From JAKFWF01 sp031367505 (GTDB lineage Bacteria; Pseudomonadota; Alphaproteobacteria; Rhizobiales; Hyphomicrobiaceae), in NCBI GenBank assembly GCA_031367505.1, contig JANLPY010000221.1:1-43534 (forward strand): a stretch of 43,534 bases of DNA, given 5' to 3'. The notes beneath the pieces were generated by a model. That model made no database searches. It worked only from the letters and a program-made list of their open reading frames with translations, and was not told where the DNA came from. Shown here in pieces: positions 17,140-25,154 of the stretch. The position numbers and the translations under genes were made by a program. How positions within the stretch are numbered: position 1 is the stretch's first letter; the number at the start of each line of letters is the position of its first letter.

Positions 17140-17144
17140 TCCTC
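17140..17144 (-). promoter_or_regulatory. Ribosome binding site deciding the monooxygenase start
   Basis: GAGGA on the minus strand, 8 bases before GTG 17131. It supports the shorter protein over the ATG at 17203. Confidence 0.6.
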
Positions 17145-17237
17145 GATAACAATCTGGCAATGGGTGCGCGGCGAAGTTGACCGTTCAACTGGTCTAGTGA
17201 CAATAGTTGGGTACGTCATCAGCCGAGATCAACCCAA

Positions 17238-17642
17238 ATGCTCGATCATGTCTCGATTGTCGTCGGCGATTTCCAGCCAGCCGATCGCTTTTATTCCGCC
17301 ATCCTCGCCGCGCTCGACGTTCCGTGTGTGTGGCGGGAGCAATCGGCGGCCGGCTATGGATTGCGGAATTCGGCCGGCGACGACAGCCATACGTATTTGA
17401 CGATCAGATCGGCAAATGGGCAAACAGGCCTCGTTGATGCGCCAGGCCGGCATTGGTGCTTGCGCGCTCCGTCGCGCGCAGCGGTCGATGAATTTCATGC
17501 CATTGGGCTGGCGAATGGCGGAATTTCCGACGGAGCACCCGGTGTTCGCCCGGCTTATCACAAACACTACTACGCGGCATTTCTGCGCGATCCCGATGGC
17601 AACCGCATCGAGGCGGTCTGTCATCGCGCACCAGCCGTCTGA
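17238..17642 (+). CDS. VOC / glyoxalase-fold family protein
   Basis: A 134-residue single-domain vicinal-oxygen-chelate protein. It begins MLDHVSIVVGD and ends in YYAAFLRDPDGNRIEAVCH; the His near residue 4 and Glu in the NRIEAV motif are the usual metal ligands. Members of this small type include lactoylglutathione-lyase-like and antibiotic-resistance-like proteins, so the activity cannot be named. It is divergent from the luciferase-like gene and convergent with a lipoprotein gene 5 bases downstream. Confidence 0.85.
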   Translation: MLDHVSIVVGDFQPADRFYSAILAALDVPCVWREQSAAGYGLRNSAGDDSHTYLTIRSANGQTGLVDAPGRHWCLRAPSRAAVDEFHAIGLANGGISDGAPGVRPAYHKHYYAAFLRDPDGNRIEAVCHRAPAV

Positions 17643-17647
17643 CGCGG

Positions 17648-18127
17648 CTACTTCGGTTTGGCTGCCGCGACAGCATTCGGAACCGGCGTTGGTGTGTCGC
17701 GCGGTGAGCGGGGCTGCAACTCAGCGTCGAGATCGTAGGTCGGGCACTTCTTCGCTGCGAGCTGGGCATTCAGTGCCTCGAGCATGGCGCGATCACGTGC
17801 GGCATCGGCTGCAGGATCGACACCGTGCGTGGTCCCACCAAAAATCGGCGTCACCGCAGATTGCATCCCACGTCCGAGTGCGCTGCTATCGTTTCGTTGT
17901 ATGGTGTCGCGTGTTTGCAGAATGCGCAGCTGCATGCGTCCGGTCAATCGCTTGCAGTCCAGCGATTTCTCTTCGGCACTCAGTTCGTAGGGCTGCCCTT
18001 GTTTGTAACGGTCGGGGGCCTTCTGGCCGATTTGAGGCAACAAGCTATTGCCGCCGTCTTGCGCGCACCCAGAGGCCACGCCACAAGCGACTACGAGGAG
18101 GAGGGTACGGGGAATTCGATTCGTCAT
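17648..18127 (-). CDS. Putative lipoprotein of unknown function
   Basis: 159 residues with a clear lipoprotein signal peptide: a basic N-terminus (MTNRIPR), a hydrophobic stretch and the lipobox VASGC with Cys21 as the lipidation site. The mature part has Cys pairs (DCKRL and KKCPTYD) that may form a disulfide, a helical middle (ADAARDRAMLEALNAQL) and a proline/alanine-rich C-terminus. No family recognised. It probably sits in the inner or outer membrane, facing the periplasm. Confidence 0.72.
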   Translation of the reverse strand: MTNRIPRTLLLVVACGVASGCAQDGGNSLLPQIGQKAPDRYKQGQPYELSAEEKSLDCKRLTGRMQLRILQTRDTIQRNDSSALGRGMQSAVTPIFGGTTHGVDPAADAARDRAMLEALNAQLAAKKCPTYDLDAELQPRSPRDTPTPVPNAVAAAKPK

Positions 18128-18250
18128 TGAGCTGGAGATTGGCGGTCACATGCGGGCGAATGTAGGGCGGCTCTGGTTGAGACTGGTAATATTTCGTCAA
18201 GCGTAGCACAATCGCGCCAACCACTTTCACGCTTGTCCACAGGATGTGTC

Positions 18251-18673
18251 ATGCCGCAAATCATCACTCGCAGCGTCAAGTCGATGGTCGATGAGGCGAA
18301 AGCCGAGATCAAGGAATATACCGCCGAGCAAGCAATTGAACGTGCCCGCAGCGGTGATGTCGTGCTCGTCGATATTCGCGATCCGCGCGAGCTGCAGCGT
18401 GAGGGACGAGTGCCCGGCGCATTCGCTTGTACACGTGGAATGGTCGAATTCTGGATCGACCCTGCGAGCCCCTACTTCAAGCCGGTGTTTGCCGAAGACA
18501 AAGAGTTCATTTTCTTCTGCGCTGGCGGATTGCGCTCAGCCCTCGCCACCAAAGTCGCCCAAGATATGGGGCTCAAACCGGTGGCGCACATCCTCGGCGG
18601 CTTCGGCGCCTGGAAGAAGGCAGGGGGCGCGATCGAGAGTGGCGAGCCAGCGGCAAAGCCCTGCTCCGCGTGA
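18251..18673 (+). CDS. Rhodanese-like domain protein
   Basis: A 140-residue single rhodanese domain. VVLVDIRDPREL opens the fold and the active-site loop FFCAGGLRSA carries catalytic Cys90, so sulfurtransferase activity is plausible. The loop is of the short type seen in stand-alone GlpE/PspE-like rhodaneses. AGGA at 18241-18244 with 6-base spacing supports ATG 18251 over an upstream in-frame TTG. It may handle persulfide sulfur, but the physiological donor and acceptor are unknown. Confidence 0.9.
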   Translation: MPQIITRSVKSMVDEAKAEIKEYTAEQAIERARSGDVVLVDIRDPRELQREGRVPGAFACTRGMVEFWIDPASPYFKPVFAEDKEFIFFCAGGLRSALATKVAQDMGLKPVAHILGGFGAWKKAGGAIESGEPAAKPCSA

Positions 18674-18682
18674 GAGCCGTCC

Positions 18683-19198
18683 TCAGTTCGGAAACGTAAT
18701 GAGGATTTTCATCTTGAGGAGCCAGGGGAAGTAGGCGGACAGCAGTTGGCCGAACGCCCACAGGATGATGCCTAATACCAAGATCGCCGGAATTGCCGCG
18801 AAGATCGCCTTCAAGAAAAAGGCGACGAGCCGCGCGAACGGTATTTCAATTGCCGACACAACTCCTGATGCGGGGCCAGACCCTGATGAAACCGGATACG
18901 GTGCATCGAATGACTGCATCGAAGGTTCGTGTGAAAACGCAGGCTCGGGGAGCGGCGCATAAGCCAACTCGGCAGCGGCCCTTTCGCGTGCTTCCCGCTC
19001 GCGCGCTTCTCGCTGGGCATCGCGTTCGCGGCGGAACGTTCGCGGTAAATCGTCGGGCCCGCCGTCGGCCATTGCCATGCTTGCATCCGTCATCGGGGCG
19101 GCTCCAGAAGTGGTCTCGGTCTCTCGCGGCGGCTCGTCCCCGCGTTGACGGGCAATAGCACTCGATAATCGAGGATCGGTGATTCGCGTATCTGACAT
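18683..19198 (-). CDS. Hypothetical membrane protein
   Basis: 171 residues, family not recognised. The N-terminal half is hydrophilic, with a strongly charged arginine/glutamate/alanine helix (about 55-78, possible coiled coil). The C-terminal third has a long hydrophobic region (about 125-162, LVAFFLKAIFAAIPAILVLGIILWAFGQ), probably one long or two short membrane helices. It converges with the rhodanese gene. The start ATG at 19198 lacks a strong ribosome binding site. Confidence 0.65.
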   Translation of the reverse strand: MSDTRITDPRLSSAIARQRGDEPPRETETTSGAAPMTDASMAMADGGPDDLPRTFRRERDAQREAREREARERAAAELAYAPLPEPAFSHEPSMQSFDAPYPVSSGSGPASGVVSAIEIPFARLVAFFLKAIFAAIPAILVLGIILWAFGQLLSAYFPWLLKMKILITFPN

Positions 19199-19272
19199 GC
19201 ACGCGTTCTATCGCTGATTTGATGATATTGCTATTTTGTGCCGTGAATTTGGCAGATGCGAGGTGGATTGTG

Positions 19273-19809
19273 ATGATTTTGGACGACGTTAAACGACTGA
19301 TCCGGACGATTCCGGATTATCCGAAGCCCGGAATCATGTTTCGCGATGTGACCACGCTGATGCGAGATGCCAATGGATTCAAGGCGGCGGTGACGGCAAT
19401 GGCGGCACCGTATGCCGATAAGAAAATCGATGCCGTTGCCGGTATTGAAGCACGCGGATTTATTTTCGGCGGGGCGGTGGCCGATAAGTTGGGCTGCGGA
19501 TTCATCCCGATCCGCAAGAAGGGAAAATTGCCGTGGACCACCATCGGCCAGCAATACACCCTCGAATACGGTGTCGATACAATTGAAGTGCATCTTGACG
19601 CTGTGAAACCCGGCGACCGCATCTTAATTGTAGATGATCTGATCGCCACCGGCGGGACGGCTGAAGCGGCGGTGAAGCTGATATCGAGAGTAAACGGCGT
19701 CATCGTCGGTGCGGCATTCGTCATCGATCTGCCGGAACTTGGTGGCATGAAGCTGCTGCGCTCACATGCAATCGAAAGTCACGCGCTCGTAACGTTCGAC
19801 GGTCATTGA
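19273..19809 (+). CDS. apt: Adenine phosphoribosyltransferase
   Basis: A 178-residue type I phosphoribosyltransferase making AMP from adenine and PRPP. The DYPKPGIMFRD N-terminus and the PRPP-binding loop ILIVDDLIATGGTAEA (Asp121-Asp122) are diagnostic. GAGGTGG before ATG 19273 supports this start rather than an ATG 54 bases upstream. It leads a tight run apt - double-CxxC protein - mtnA. Because MtnP (minus strand nearby) releases adenine from methylthioadenosine, Apt here fits adenine recovery from that reaction. Confidence 0.96.
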   Translation: MILDDVKRLIRTIPDYPKPGIMFRDVTTLMRDANGFKAAVTAMAAPYADKKIDAVAGIEARGFIFGGAVADKLGCGFIPIRKKGKLPWTTIGQQYTLEYGVDTIEVHLDAVKPGDRILIVDDLIATGGTAEAAVKLISRVNGVIVGAAFVIDLPELGGMKLLRSHAIESHALVTFDGH

Positions 19810-19810
19810 A

Positions 19811-20053
19811 ATGACGGCTGGGCCATGCAAGTTGCCACCGGATGCGCTCAAGGCAGCGTTGGTGTCGATCTCGAAGTCGCAGAAAATGCCGTCGCTGCCT
19901 GCCGCATGTCCCCTATGTCACACGGCTGCGCTGGCAATCGAAGATCGGTCCGCGAGGCCCTACACGGCATGGTTCGCGCTGTCGTGTAGCAATTGCGGAC
20001 TTGAAGATACGATCTCCTATCCCATGGGTGGGACGGGTAATAGTTGGAGTTGA
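19811..20053 (+). CDS. Small double-CxxC (zinc-ribbon-like) protein
   Basis: 80 residues packed between apt and mtnA: its ATG lies one base after the apt stop, and its TGA is 4 bases before the mtnA start, so translation is probably coupled at both ends. Two cysteine knuckles are visible, CPLC (33-36) and CSNC (59-62), 22 residues apart, as in a zinc ribbon, with an additional Cys6. The sequence around them (AALAIED..., CGLEDTISYPMGG) suggests a small beta-ribbon. I do not recognise the family. It could be a metal-binding regulator or adaptor. It is supported by position and the cysteine pattern rather than by a known homologue. Confidence 0.65.
   Translation: MTAGPCKLPPDALKAALVSISKSQKMPSLPAACPLCHTAALAIEDRSARPYTAWFALSCSNCGLEDTISYPMGGTGNSWS
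20046..20049 (+). promoter_or_regulatory. Ribosome binding site deciding the mtnA start
   Basis: GGAG inside the last codons of the small CxxC gene, 8 bases before TTG 20058. No ATG or GTG in the right frame lies nearby. Confidence 0.6.
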
Positions 20054-20057
20054 GCAA

Positions 20058-21152
20058 TTGAAAATCAACGGGCAGCACTATCGCACGATCTGGCTCAGGC
20101 CAGACGGTTGGTCGGTCGAAATTATCGACCAGACGCAACTACCGCACCGGTTTGTGACGATGCCGCTGACCTCGTGCGCGCAGGCGGCTCATGCAATCAA
20201 GTCGATGCAGGTGCGGGGCGCGCCACTGATTGGAGCAACTGCTGCTTATGGGCTCTGCCTCGCCCTGCGCGAGGATGCAACGGATGCCTCTCTGGCGCGC
20301 AATATAGCATTCCTGGGAGAGCAACGGCCGACCGCGATCAATCTGCGCTGGGCGCTCGAAGAAATGCGCCGGACACTGGCGCCGATGCCGGCCGAAAAAC
20401 GCGTCGCCACCGCGTACGCGCGCGCCGCCCAATTGTGCGACGAGGATGTAGAAACCTGCCGGATGATCGGTGTGCACGGGCTAACGATTATCCGCGATAT
20501 CGCCGCGCGCAAAAAACCGGGTGAGGCCGTCAACATACTGACCCACTGCAATGCCGGCTGGATTGCCTGCGTTGACTGGGGAACAGCGACGTCACCCATC
20601 TATCAAGCACATGATGAAGGCATCAAAGTTCACGTGTGGGTGGACGAGACCCGCCCGCGCAATCAAGGCGCTTCGCTCACCGCGTTTGAATTGGGGGCCC
20701 ACGGTGTTCCGCATACGATCATCGTCGACAGCGCCGGCGGCCATTACATGCAAGCCGGGCAAGTTGATATGTGCATCGTCGGCACGGACCGGGTGACGGC
20801 CAAGGGCGATGTCGCCAACAAGATCGGCACGTATTTGAAGGCGCTTGCCGCGCGAGATAACGATGTGCCGTTTTATGTGGCGCTGCCCCACTCGACGATC
20901 GATTGGACGCTGGACGACGGCTTTCAAATTCCGATCGAGGAGCGTTCGGCAGATGAGGTTTTGAAGATGCCGGGCCGGTTGCCCGATGGCTCAGTGGTGA
21001 CCGTGGAGATCGCAGCGCCAGGTTCGCCCGCTGCCAATCCAGCGTTCGATATTACGCCGGCTCGCCTGGTGACCGGGTTCATTACCGAGCGTGGCATTGC
21101 ACCAGCGTCAGCACAGGGTCTGCGAGTGCTCTATCCGGAGGCGGCAGAGTAG
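20058..21152 (+). CDS. mtnA: S-methyl-5-thioribose-1-phosphate isomerase
   Basis: A 364-residue eIF2B-alpha-like isomerase converting methylthioribose-1-phosphate to methylthioribulose-1-phosphate. The catalytic residues expected from characterised MtnA are present: Cys164 in THCNAG and Asp244 in GTDRVTAKGD, with the VRGAPLIGATAAYG motif upstream. Normal length. The TTG start at 20058 is chosen from GGAG spacing and because the protein then begins KINGQHYRTIW, as expected; longer in-frame readings cover the neighbouring gene. It works with MtnP and Apt nearby in methylthioadenosine salvage. No kinase, dehydratase or dioxygenase of the classical pathway lies in the window. Confidence 0.95.
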   Translation: MKINGQHYRTIWLRPDGWSVEIIDQTQLPHRFVTMPLTSCAQAAHAIKSMQVRGAPLIGATAAYGLCLALREDATDASLARNIAFLGEQRPTAINLRWALEEMRRTLAPMPAEKRVATAYARAAQLCDEDVETCRMIGVHGLTIIRDIAARKKPGEAVNILTHCNAGWIACVDWGTATSPIYQAHDEGIKVHVWVDETRPRNQGASLTAFELGAHGVPHTIIVDSAGGHYMQAGQVDMCIVGTDRVTAKGDVANKIGTYLKALAARDNDVPFYVALPHSTIDWTLDDGFQIPIEERSADEVLKMPGRLPDGSVVTVEIAAPGSPAANPAFDITPARLVTGFITERGIAPASAQGLRVLYPEAAE

Positions 21153-21206
21153 TCGTCGGCTAGAAAGTGTTATTCAATTTTTTTATCGTCTTTTGCGGAC
21201 GCGAGG

Positions 21207-21222
21207 GGTACGCAAACGTACC
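21207..21222. repeat. Short palindrome GGTACG-CAAA-CGTACC
   Basis: A perfect 6-bp inverted repeat with a 4-base spacer in the gap between mtnA and the next gene. A second one, GATTGG-attg-CCAATC, lies at 21298-21313, 35 bases before the ATG at 21349. Either could be an operator; no regulator can be assigned. Confidence 0.4.
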
Positions 21223-21348
21223 ATACAATGATAGCGTGTATGAATTCTAGCAACGCAACCTTGACGGGTTAGGTGTCGTCGGAATATCTAAGCCGCTGAT
21301 TGGATTGCCAATCGTAAATGTGAATCATACAGATTAGGGCCCATTGAG

Positions 21349-21903
21349 ATGTCATTGCACGCGGCCCAGTCTGTCAATCCAACTCTTGATCACGCTGCGC
21401 TTGGCTCGACCGTAGAACTCCGCATTGTAGGATTGGGGTACAAACTCGACGAGCTGTTGGCTGCATTTCGGATATGGGAGCGCACAGCGGACTCGCACTG
21501 GCGATCGATTGCGGAACTGAACTCGTCACATCTGACGGAAATGACAGTGGCCGGCACGAATGGCGACTCGGGTCTTGGCGCTCAATTTGAAGTGCTTCGC
21601 CAACGCCGCGATGCTTTGCGTCTTTTGCTGAATGGTGCCAATGCTCCGCTAGGCTGGACAAGCGAACTTGAATTACGCGCCGACGCGGAATTGAACCCCA
21701 TCGCGCATCGCCTCTATGGCCTCGCTCATGCACTAGCGTCGAGCCCCGCACGCACTGTCGAGGATCTTCGATTCAAGGCACTCGCAATTCATGAGTACTG
21801 CGAGGAGAATTCCGACGACATTGTGCACATCTTGGCGGTTAGCCTTGCCGCCGACATCCTTGCTCGCGGCTTGCCGAAGGCGCCGGTCAACGACCCTCTT
21901 TGA
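21349..21903 (+). CDS. Hypothetical protein, alpha-helical
   Basis: 184 residues of unknown function. The charged, mostly helical sequence has a tryptophan-rich middle (FRIWERTADSHWRSI) and a C-terminal segment (TVEDLRFKALAIHEYC...) followed by SLAADILA. This general pattern, a helix pair ending in a short leucine/alanine helix before the C-terminus, is familiar from small Bradyrhizobium-type hypothetical proteins, some near phage or plasmid genes, but I cannot name a domain. It has no signal peptide. The last 17 bases overlap the convergent mtnP 3' end. Confidence 0.65.
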   Translation: MSLHAAQSVNPTLDHAALGSTVELRIVGLGYKLDELLAAFRIWERTADSHWRSIAELNSSHLTEMTVAGTNGDSGLGAQFEVLRQRRDALRLLLNGANAPLGWTSELELRADAELNPIAHRLYGLAHALASSPARTVEDLRFKALAIHEYCEENSDDIVHILAVSLAADILARGLPKAPVNDPL

Positions 21904-22768
21904 GCATTCGTCCAGCCACTGCATCGAGCTTGGCGACAAGTGCAGGATCCCGCGCTGCCGACGCCGTAATGAGCGCGAACTCAAGCGCCTTGTCGGAGCC
22001 GATCGGGCAAGCGGGATGAAGTCTTGGAAATGACTTGGCGAGGCGCACCACCAGCCGCTGTGCCATCGCCGTATTGCCGGTCATGACTTTGATGACGGAG
22101 GCAACGTCGACGTGGGCGTGCTCTTCGTGCCAGCAGTCGAAATCCGTGACCATGGCAACAGTTGCGTAGCAAATCTCGGCCTCGCGGGCGAGTTTCGCTT
22201 CCGGCATATTGGTCATGCCGATCACCGCGCAACCCCAGCTACGATATAGATTGCTTTCAGCGCGCGTCGAGAATTGCGGCCCTTCCATCACGAGGTACGT
22301 GCCGCCGCGCGTGGCCGGAATTTTCTCCGCCCGCATCGCTTTTTCGACTTCATCGACGAGGTTGGGGCTGACCGGGTCGGCCACTGAAACGTGGGCCACC
22401 AAGCCGGTGCCGAAGAAGCTCTTTTCGCGCGCAAATGTGCGATCGATGAATTGGTCGGGCAACACGAAGTGGCCGGGTGGGAATTCCTCGCGGAACGATC
22501 CGCAGGCGGAAATCGACACGAGGTCGGTGACACCGCAACGTTTCAACGCGTCGATGTTGGCGCGGTAGTTGATGGCCGATGGCGGAATCTTATGGCCCCG
22601 GCCGTGACGAGGCAGGAAACGCACCGGCAACCCTTCGACCTCGGCGTGTAGGATCTGGTCTGACGGCTCGCCCCACGGGCTTTTGACCGTTTTCCATTCC
22701 GGTTTCTCAAAGCCTGGCAGGTCGTAGAACCCGCTACCGCCAACGATGCCGATAACTGATTGTGTCAT
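21887..22768 (-). CDS. mtnP: S-methyl-5'-thioadenosine phosphorylase
   Basis: A 293-residue trimeric-type nucleoside phosphorylase splitting methylthioadenosine with phosphate into adenine and methylthioribose-1-phosphate. Diagnostic stretches: IGIVGGSGFYDL, the phosphate loop PRHGRGHKIPPS, ISACGSF, EGPQFSTRAE, IGMTNMPEAKLAREAE and the base-binding DFDCWH, where Asp indicates 6-aminopurine specificity. It lies 29 bases downstream of the M3 peptidase gene and is probably cotranscribed with it. The stop overlaps the convergent hypothetical gene by 17 bases. Confidence 0.96.
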   Translation of the reverse strand: MTQSVIGIVGGSGFYDLPGFEKPEWKTVKSPWGEPSDQILHAEVEGLPVRFLPRHGRGHKIPPSAINYRANIDALKRCGVTDLVSISACGSFREEFPPGHFVLPDQFIDRTFAREKSFFGTGLVAHVSVADPVSPNLVDEVEKAMRAEKIPATRGGTYLVMEGPQFSTRAESNLYRSWGCAVIGMTNMPEAKLAREAEICYATVAMVTDFDCWHEEHAHVDVASVIKVMTGNTAMAQRLVVRLAKSFPRLHPACPIGSDKALEFALITASAARDPALVAKLDAVAGRMLKEGR

Positions 22769-22797
22769 TAAAACGTGTCCTGGAAGTTGCGTCGCAA

Positions 22798-24840
22798 TCA
22801 GGCGGCCAATCCGCGCTTTTTCAAGAGGCCGTCAACACTGGGCAATTTGCCACGGAACAGCGTGTAGGCCTCATCTTCCTTGCGCAGCCCGCCGGCCGAG
22901 TAAATGTACTGCTTCAGTTTGCCGGCGGTGCCGGCATCGAACACGTTGCCGGTTTCCTCGAACGCTGCAAACGCGTCGGCATCGAGCACTTCGGACCACA
23001 GGTAGCTGTAGTACCCGGCCGAATATCCACCCGAAAATATGTGCTGGAAGTGCGTCGAGCGGTGTCGCATGCCCACTTCGTGCGGCATGCCTATGCGCTT
23101 GAGGGTTGCAGCCTGGAGCGCTGCCGGATCGAGATTTTTGGCGTTTTCCAACGTGTGGAAATCCATGTCCACAATGGCGCTGCCGAGGAATGCGACCGTT
23201 TCGAAACCTTGGTTGAATGTGCGGGCGGCCTTCAACTTTGCCATCAGCGCTTCGGGCATCGGAGCGCCGGTTTGTGCGTGACGGGCGAAGCGGCTCATGA
23301 TCTCGGGCGTCCCAAGCCAATGTTCGAACAGCTGTGATGGCAACTCGACAAAGTCGCGCACGACGGCGGTACCGGCAAGTGAGGGATAGGTGACGTTGGA
23401 CAGCAGTCCGTGCAGGCCATGGCCGAATTCGTGGAACAGTGTGCGCGCATCGTCGAACGACAATAGCGTCGGTTGGCCCGCAGCGCCCTTGGCGAAATTC
23501 ATCACGTTGACGATGATCGGATGCGTGCCTCCGTCAAGCTTATCTTGGCGGCGGAAAGCACTCATCCAAGCGCCGGAGCGCTTCGAGGAGCGCGCGAAAT
23601 AGTCGCCAAGGAATAGCCCGACGTGCTCACCCTTGGCATCCGATACTTCGAACGCGCGGACGTCTGAATGATAAACCGGAACGTCAGTGCGCTCTTTGAA
23701 TGTAACGCCGAATAGTTGGGTTGCCGTGTAGAAGGCGGCTTCGATCATGCGGTCAAGCGCGAGGTATGGCTTGATTTCGGCTTCGTCGAGATCGAATTCG
23801 GCAGCGCGTACTTTCTCGGCATAATAGCGCCAATCCCACGGCTCTATTTTGATGTTATCGCCAAGTTGCGCGGCCATCGCTTGCAACTTGTCGCGCTCAG
23901 CGTGTGCGCGTGCAACGCCCGGCGCCCATACCCGATCGAGTAGTTCACGGACCCGAGCAGGTGTCTTGGCCATACTCTCTTCAAGCGAGAAGTCCGCGTA
24001 CGTTTTATGGCCCAGCAAGTTCGCGAATTCGATGCGTAGGCGGACGAGATCGGTAATCGTCTGACGATTGTCGCTAGCGCCCGTTGTCTCGCCGCGGGCA
24101 GTCCACGCGGTCCATGCCTGCTCGCGCAGATCGCGCCGGGTTGAGAATGTCAGAAACGGTTCGATAAGCGAACGCGATAGTGTAACGGCGTGTCCGCCCT
24201 GTTTTCCGCGCTCGGCCGCCGCTGACGCTGCCGTTGCTCGAACGAACTCCGGCAATCCGGCGAGGTCGGTTTCGCCATTCAGTTCGAGTGCGTAGGCCTT
24301 TTCGTCGGCCAGCACGTTCTGTCCGAATTTCGTGGTGAGTTTTGCGCGCTGTTCCGAAAGCAACTTGTAGCGATCCCGTGCCGCGCCCTCGAGCTTTGCG
24401 CCCGAGCGGACAAACGACTTGTGCGTCTTCTCGAGCAACCGCAATTGTTCCGCATCGAGGTCGAGTTTTTCGCGCGCGGAAAATAGTGTGTCGATACGCC
24501 GGAACAGTGCTGCGTTGGTCGTGATGGCGGTCGAATGGGCCGCGAACTTGGGCGACCATTCGCGCTCCAACGCTTGCAATGCGTCGTTGGTGTGGCTCCC
24601 GGTCAGGTTCCAGAACACGCCGGCAACCCGGTCGAGGGTGTCACCGGCTCGCTCCATTGCCTCTATGGTATTTGCGAACGCCGGCGCCTGCGGGTCGGTC
24701 GCAATGGCATCGATCTCGACGTTGTGAGCGCTGAGGGCCGCCTCGAACGCTGGCGCGAAATGCTCAGGCTTGATGTCGCCGAATGGGGGCGTCTTGAAGG
24801 GTGCGGTCCAAGTGGCAAGCAGTGGGTTCGTAATCGGCAT
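22798..24840 (-). CDS. M3 family metallopeptidase (oligopeptidase A / Dcp type)
   Basis: A 680-residue zinc peptidase with the thimet-oligopeptidase fold, cutting short peptides in the cytoplasm. The HExxH zinc site is HEFGH (His470, Glu471, His474), followed by the family's downstream segment FVELPSQLFEHW with the third ligand Glu. The long helical N-terminal region (ALSAHNVEIDAIATDP...) is typical of bacterial Dcp/OpdA. No signal peptide is seen. It precedes mtnP by 29 bases on the same strand. Whether it is dipeptidyl carboxypeptidase or oligopeptidase A cannot be settled by eye. Confidence 0.93.
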   Translation of the reverse strand: MPITNPLLATWTAPFKTPPFGDIKPEHFAPAFEAALSAHNVEIDAIATDPQAPAFANTIEAMERAGDTLDRVAGVFWNLTGSHTNDALQALEREWSPKFAAHSTAITTNAALFRRIDTLFSAREKLDLDAEQLRLLEKTHKSFVRSGAKLEGAARDRYKLLSEQRAKLTTKFGQNVLADEKAYALELNGETDLAGLPEFVRATAASAAAERGKQGGHAVTLSRSLIEPFLTFSTRRDLREQAWTAWTARGETTGASDNRQTITDLVRLRIEFANLLGHKTYADFSLEESMAKTPARVRELLDRVWAPGVARAHAERDKLQAMAAQLGDNIKIEPWDWRYYAEKVRAAEFDLDEAEIKPYLALDRMIEAAFYTATQLFGVTFKERTDVPVYHSDVRAFEVSDAKGEHVGLFLGDYFARSSKRSGAWMSAFRRQDKLDGGTHPIIVNVMNFAKGAAGQPTLLSFDDARTLFHEFGHGLHGLLSNVTYPSLAGTAVVRDFVELPSQLFEHWLGTPEIMSRFARHAQTGAPMPEALMAKLKAARTFNQGFETVAFLGSAIVDMDFHTLENAKNLDPAALQAATLKRIGMPHEVGMRHRSTHFQHIFSGGYSAGYYSYLWSEVLDADAFAAFEETGNVFDAGTAGKLKQYIYSAGGLRKEDEAYTLFRGKLPSVDGLLKKRGLAA

Positions 24841-25154
24841 GAAGGTCTCCGGGCAAGCAAGTTGCCGCCACGCCTAGCACCGCGGGCGATTGCACTCAAT
24901 CACGGTTCCGTCGGCCGCTGGCGAGGCTTGCTGGATTGGGCATACATCACAAGCGTGGCACCGGCCGTTGCTGATCTTCGTCTGCGTCCGGATGGATACC
25001 CATTCGTTTTGGCCAAAGTGTACCGCAAAATCAGCATAGTAAATAATGTCTGAAGTAACAGCTTCTAAATTGATTACAATTACTTAGATAATACTGGTGA
25101 GCCTGCTCTGCATTCGCGCTCCCAACAAGGCGCGTTTCACGCAGAAGGCTGACA
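24841..25154. other. Divergent intergenic region, M3 peptidase / hybrid kinase
   Basis: 314 bases, G+C-rich near the peptidase and AT-rich in the last 120 bases before the kinase gene, where its promoter probably lies. I see no RNA gene or clear operator. Confidence 0.5.
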
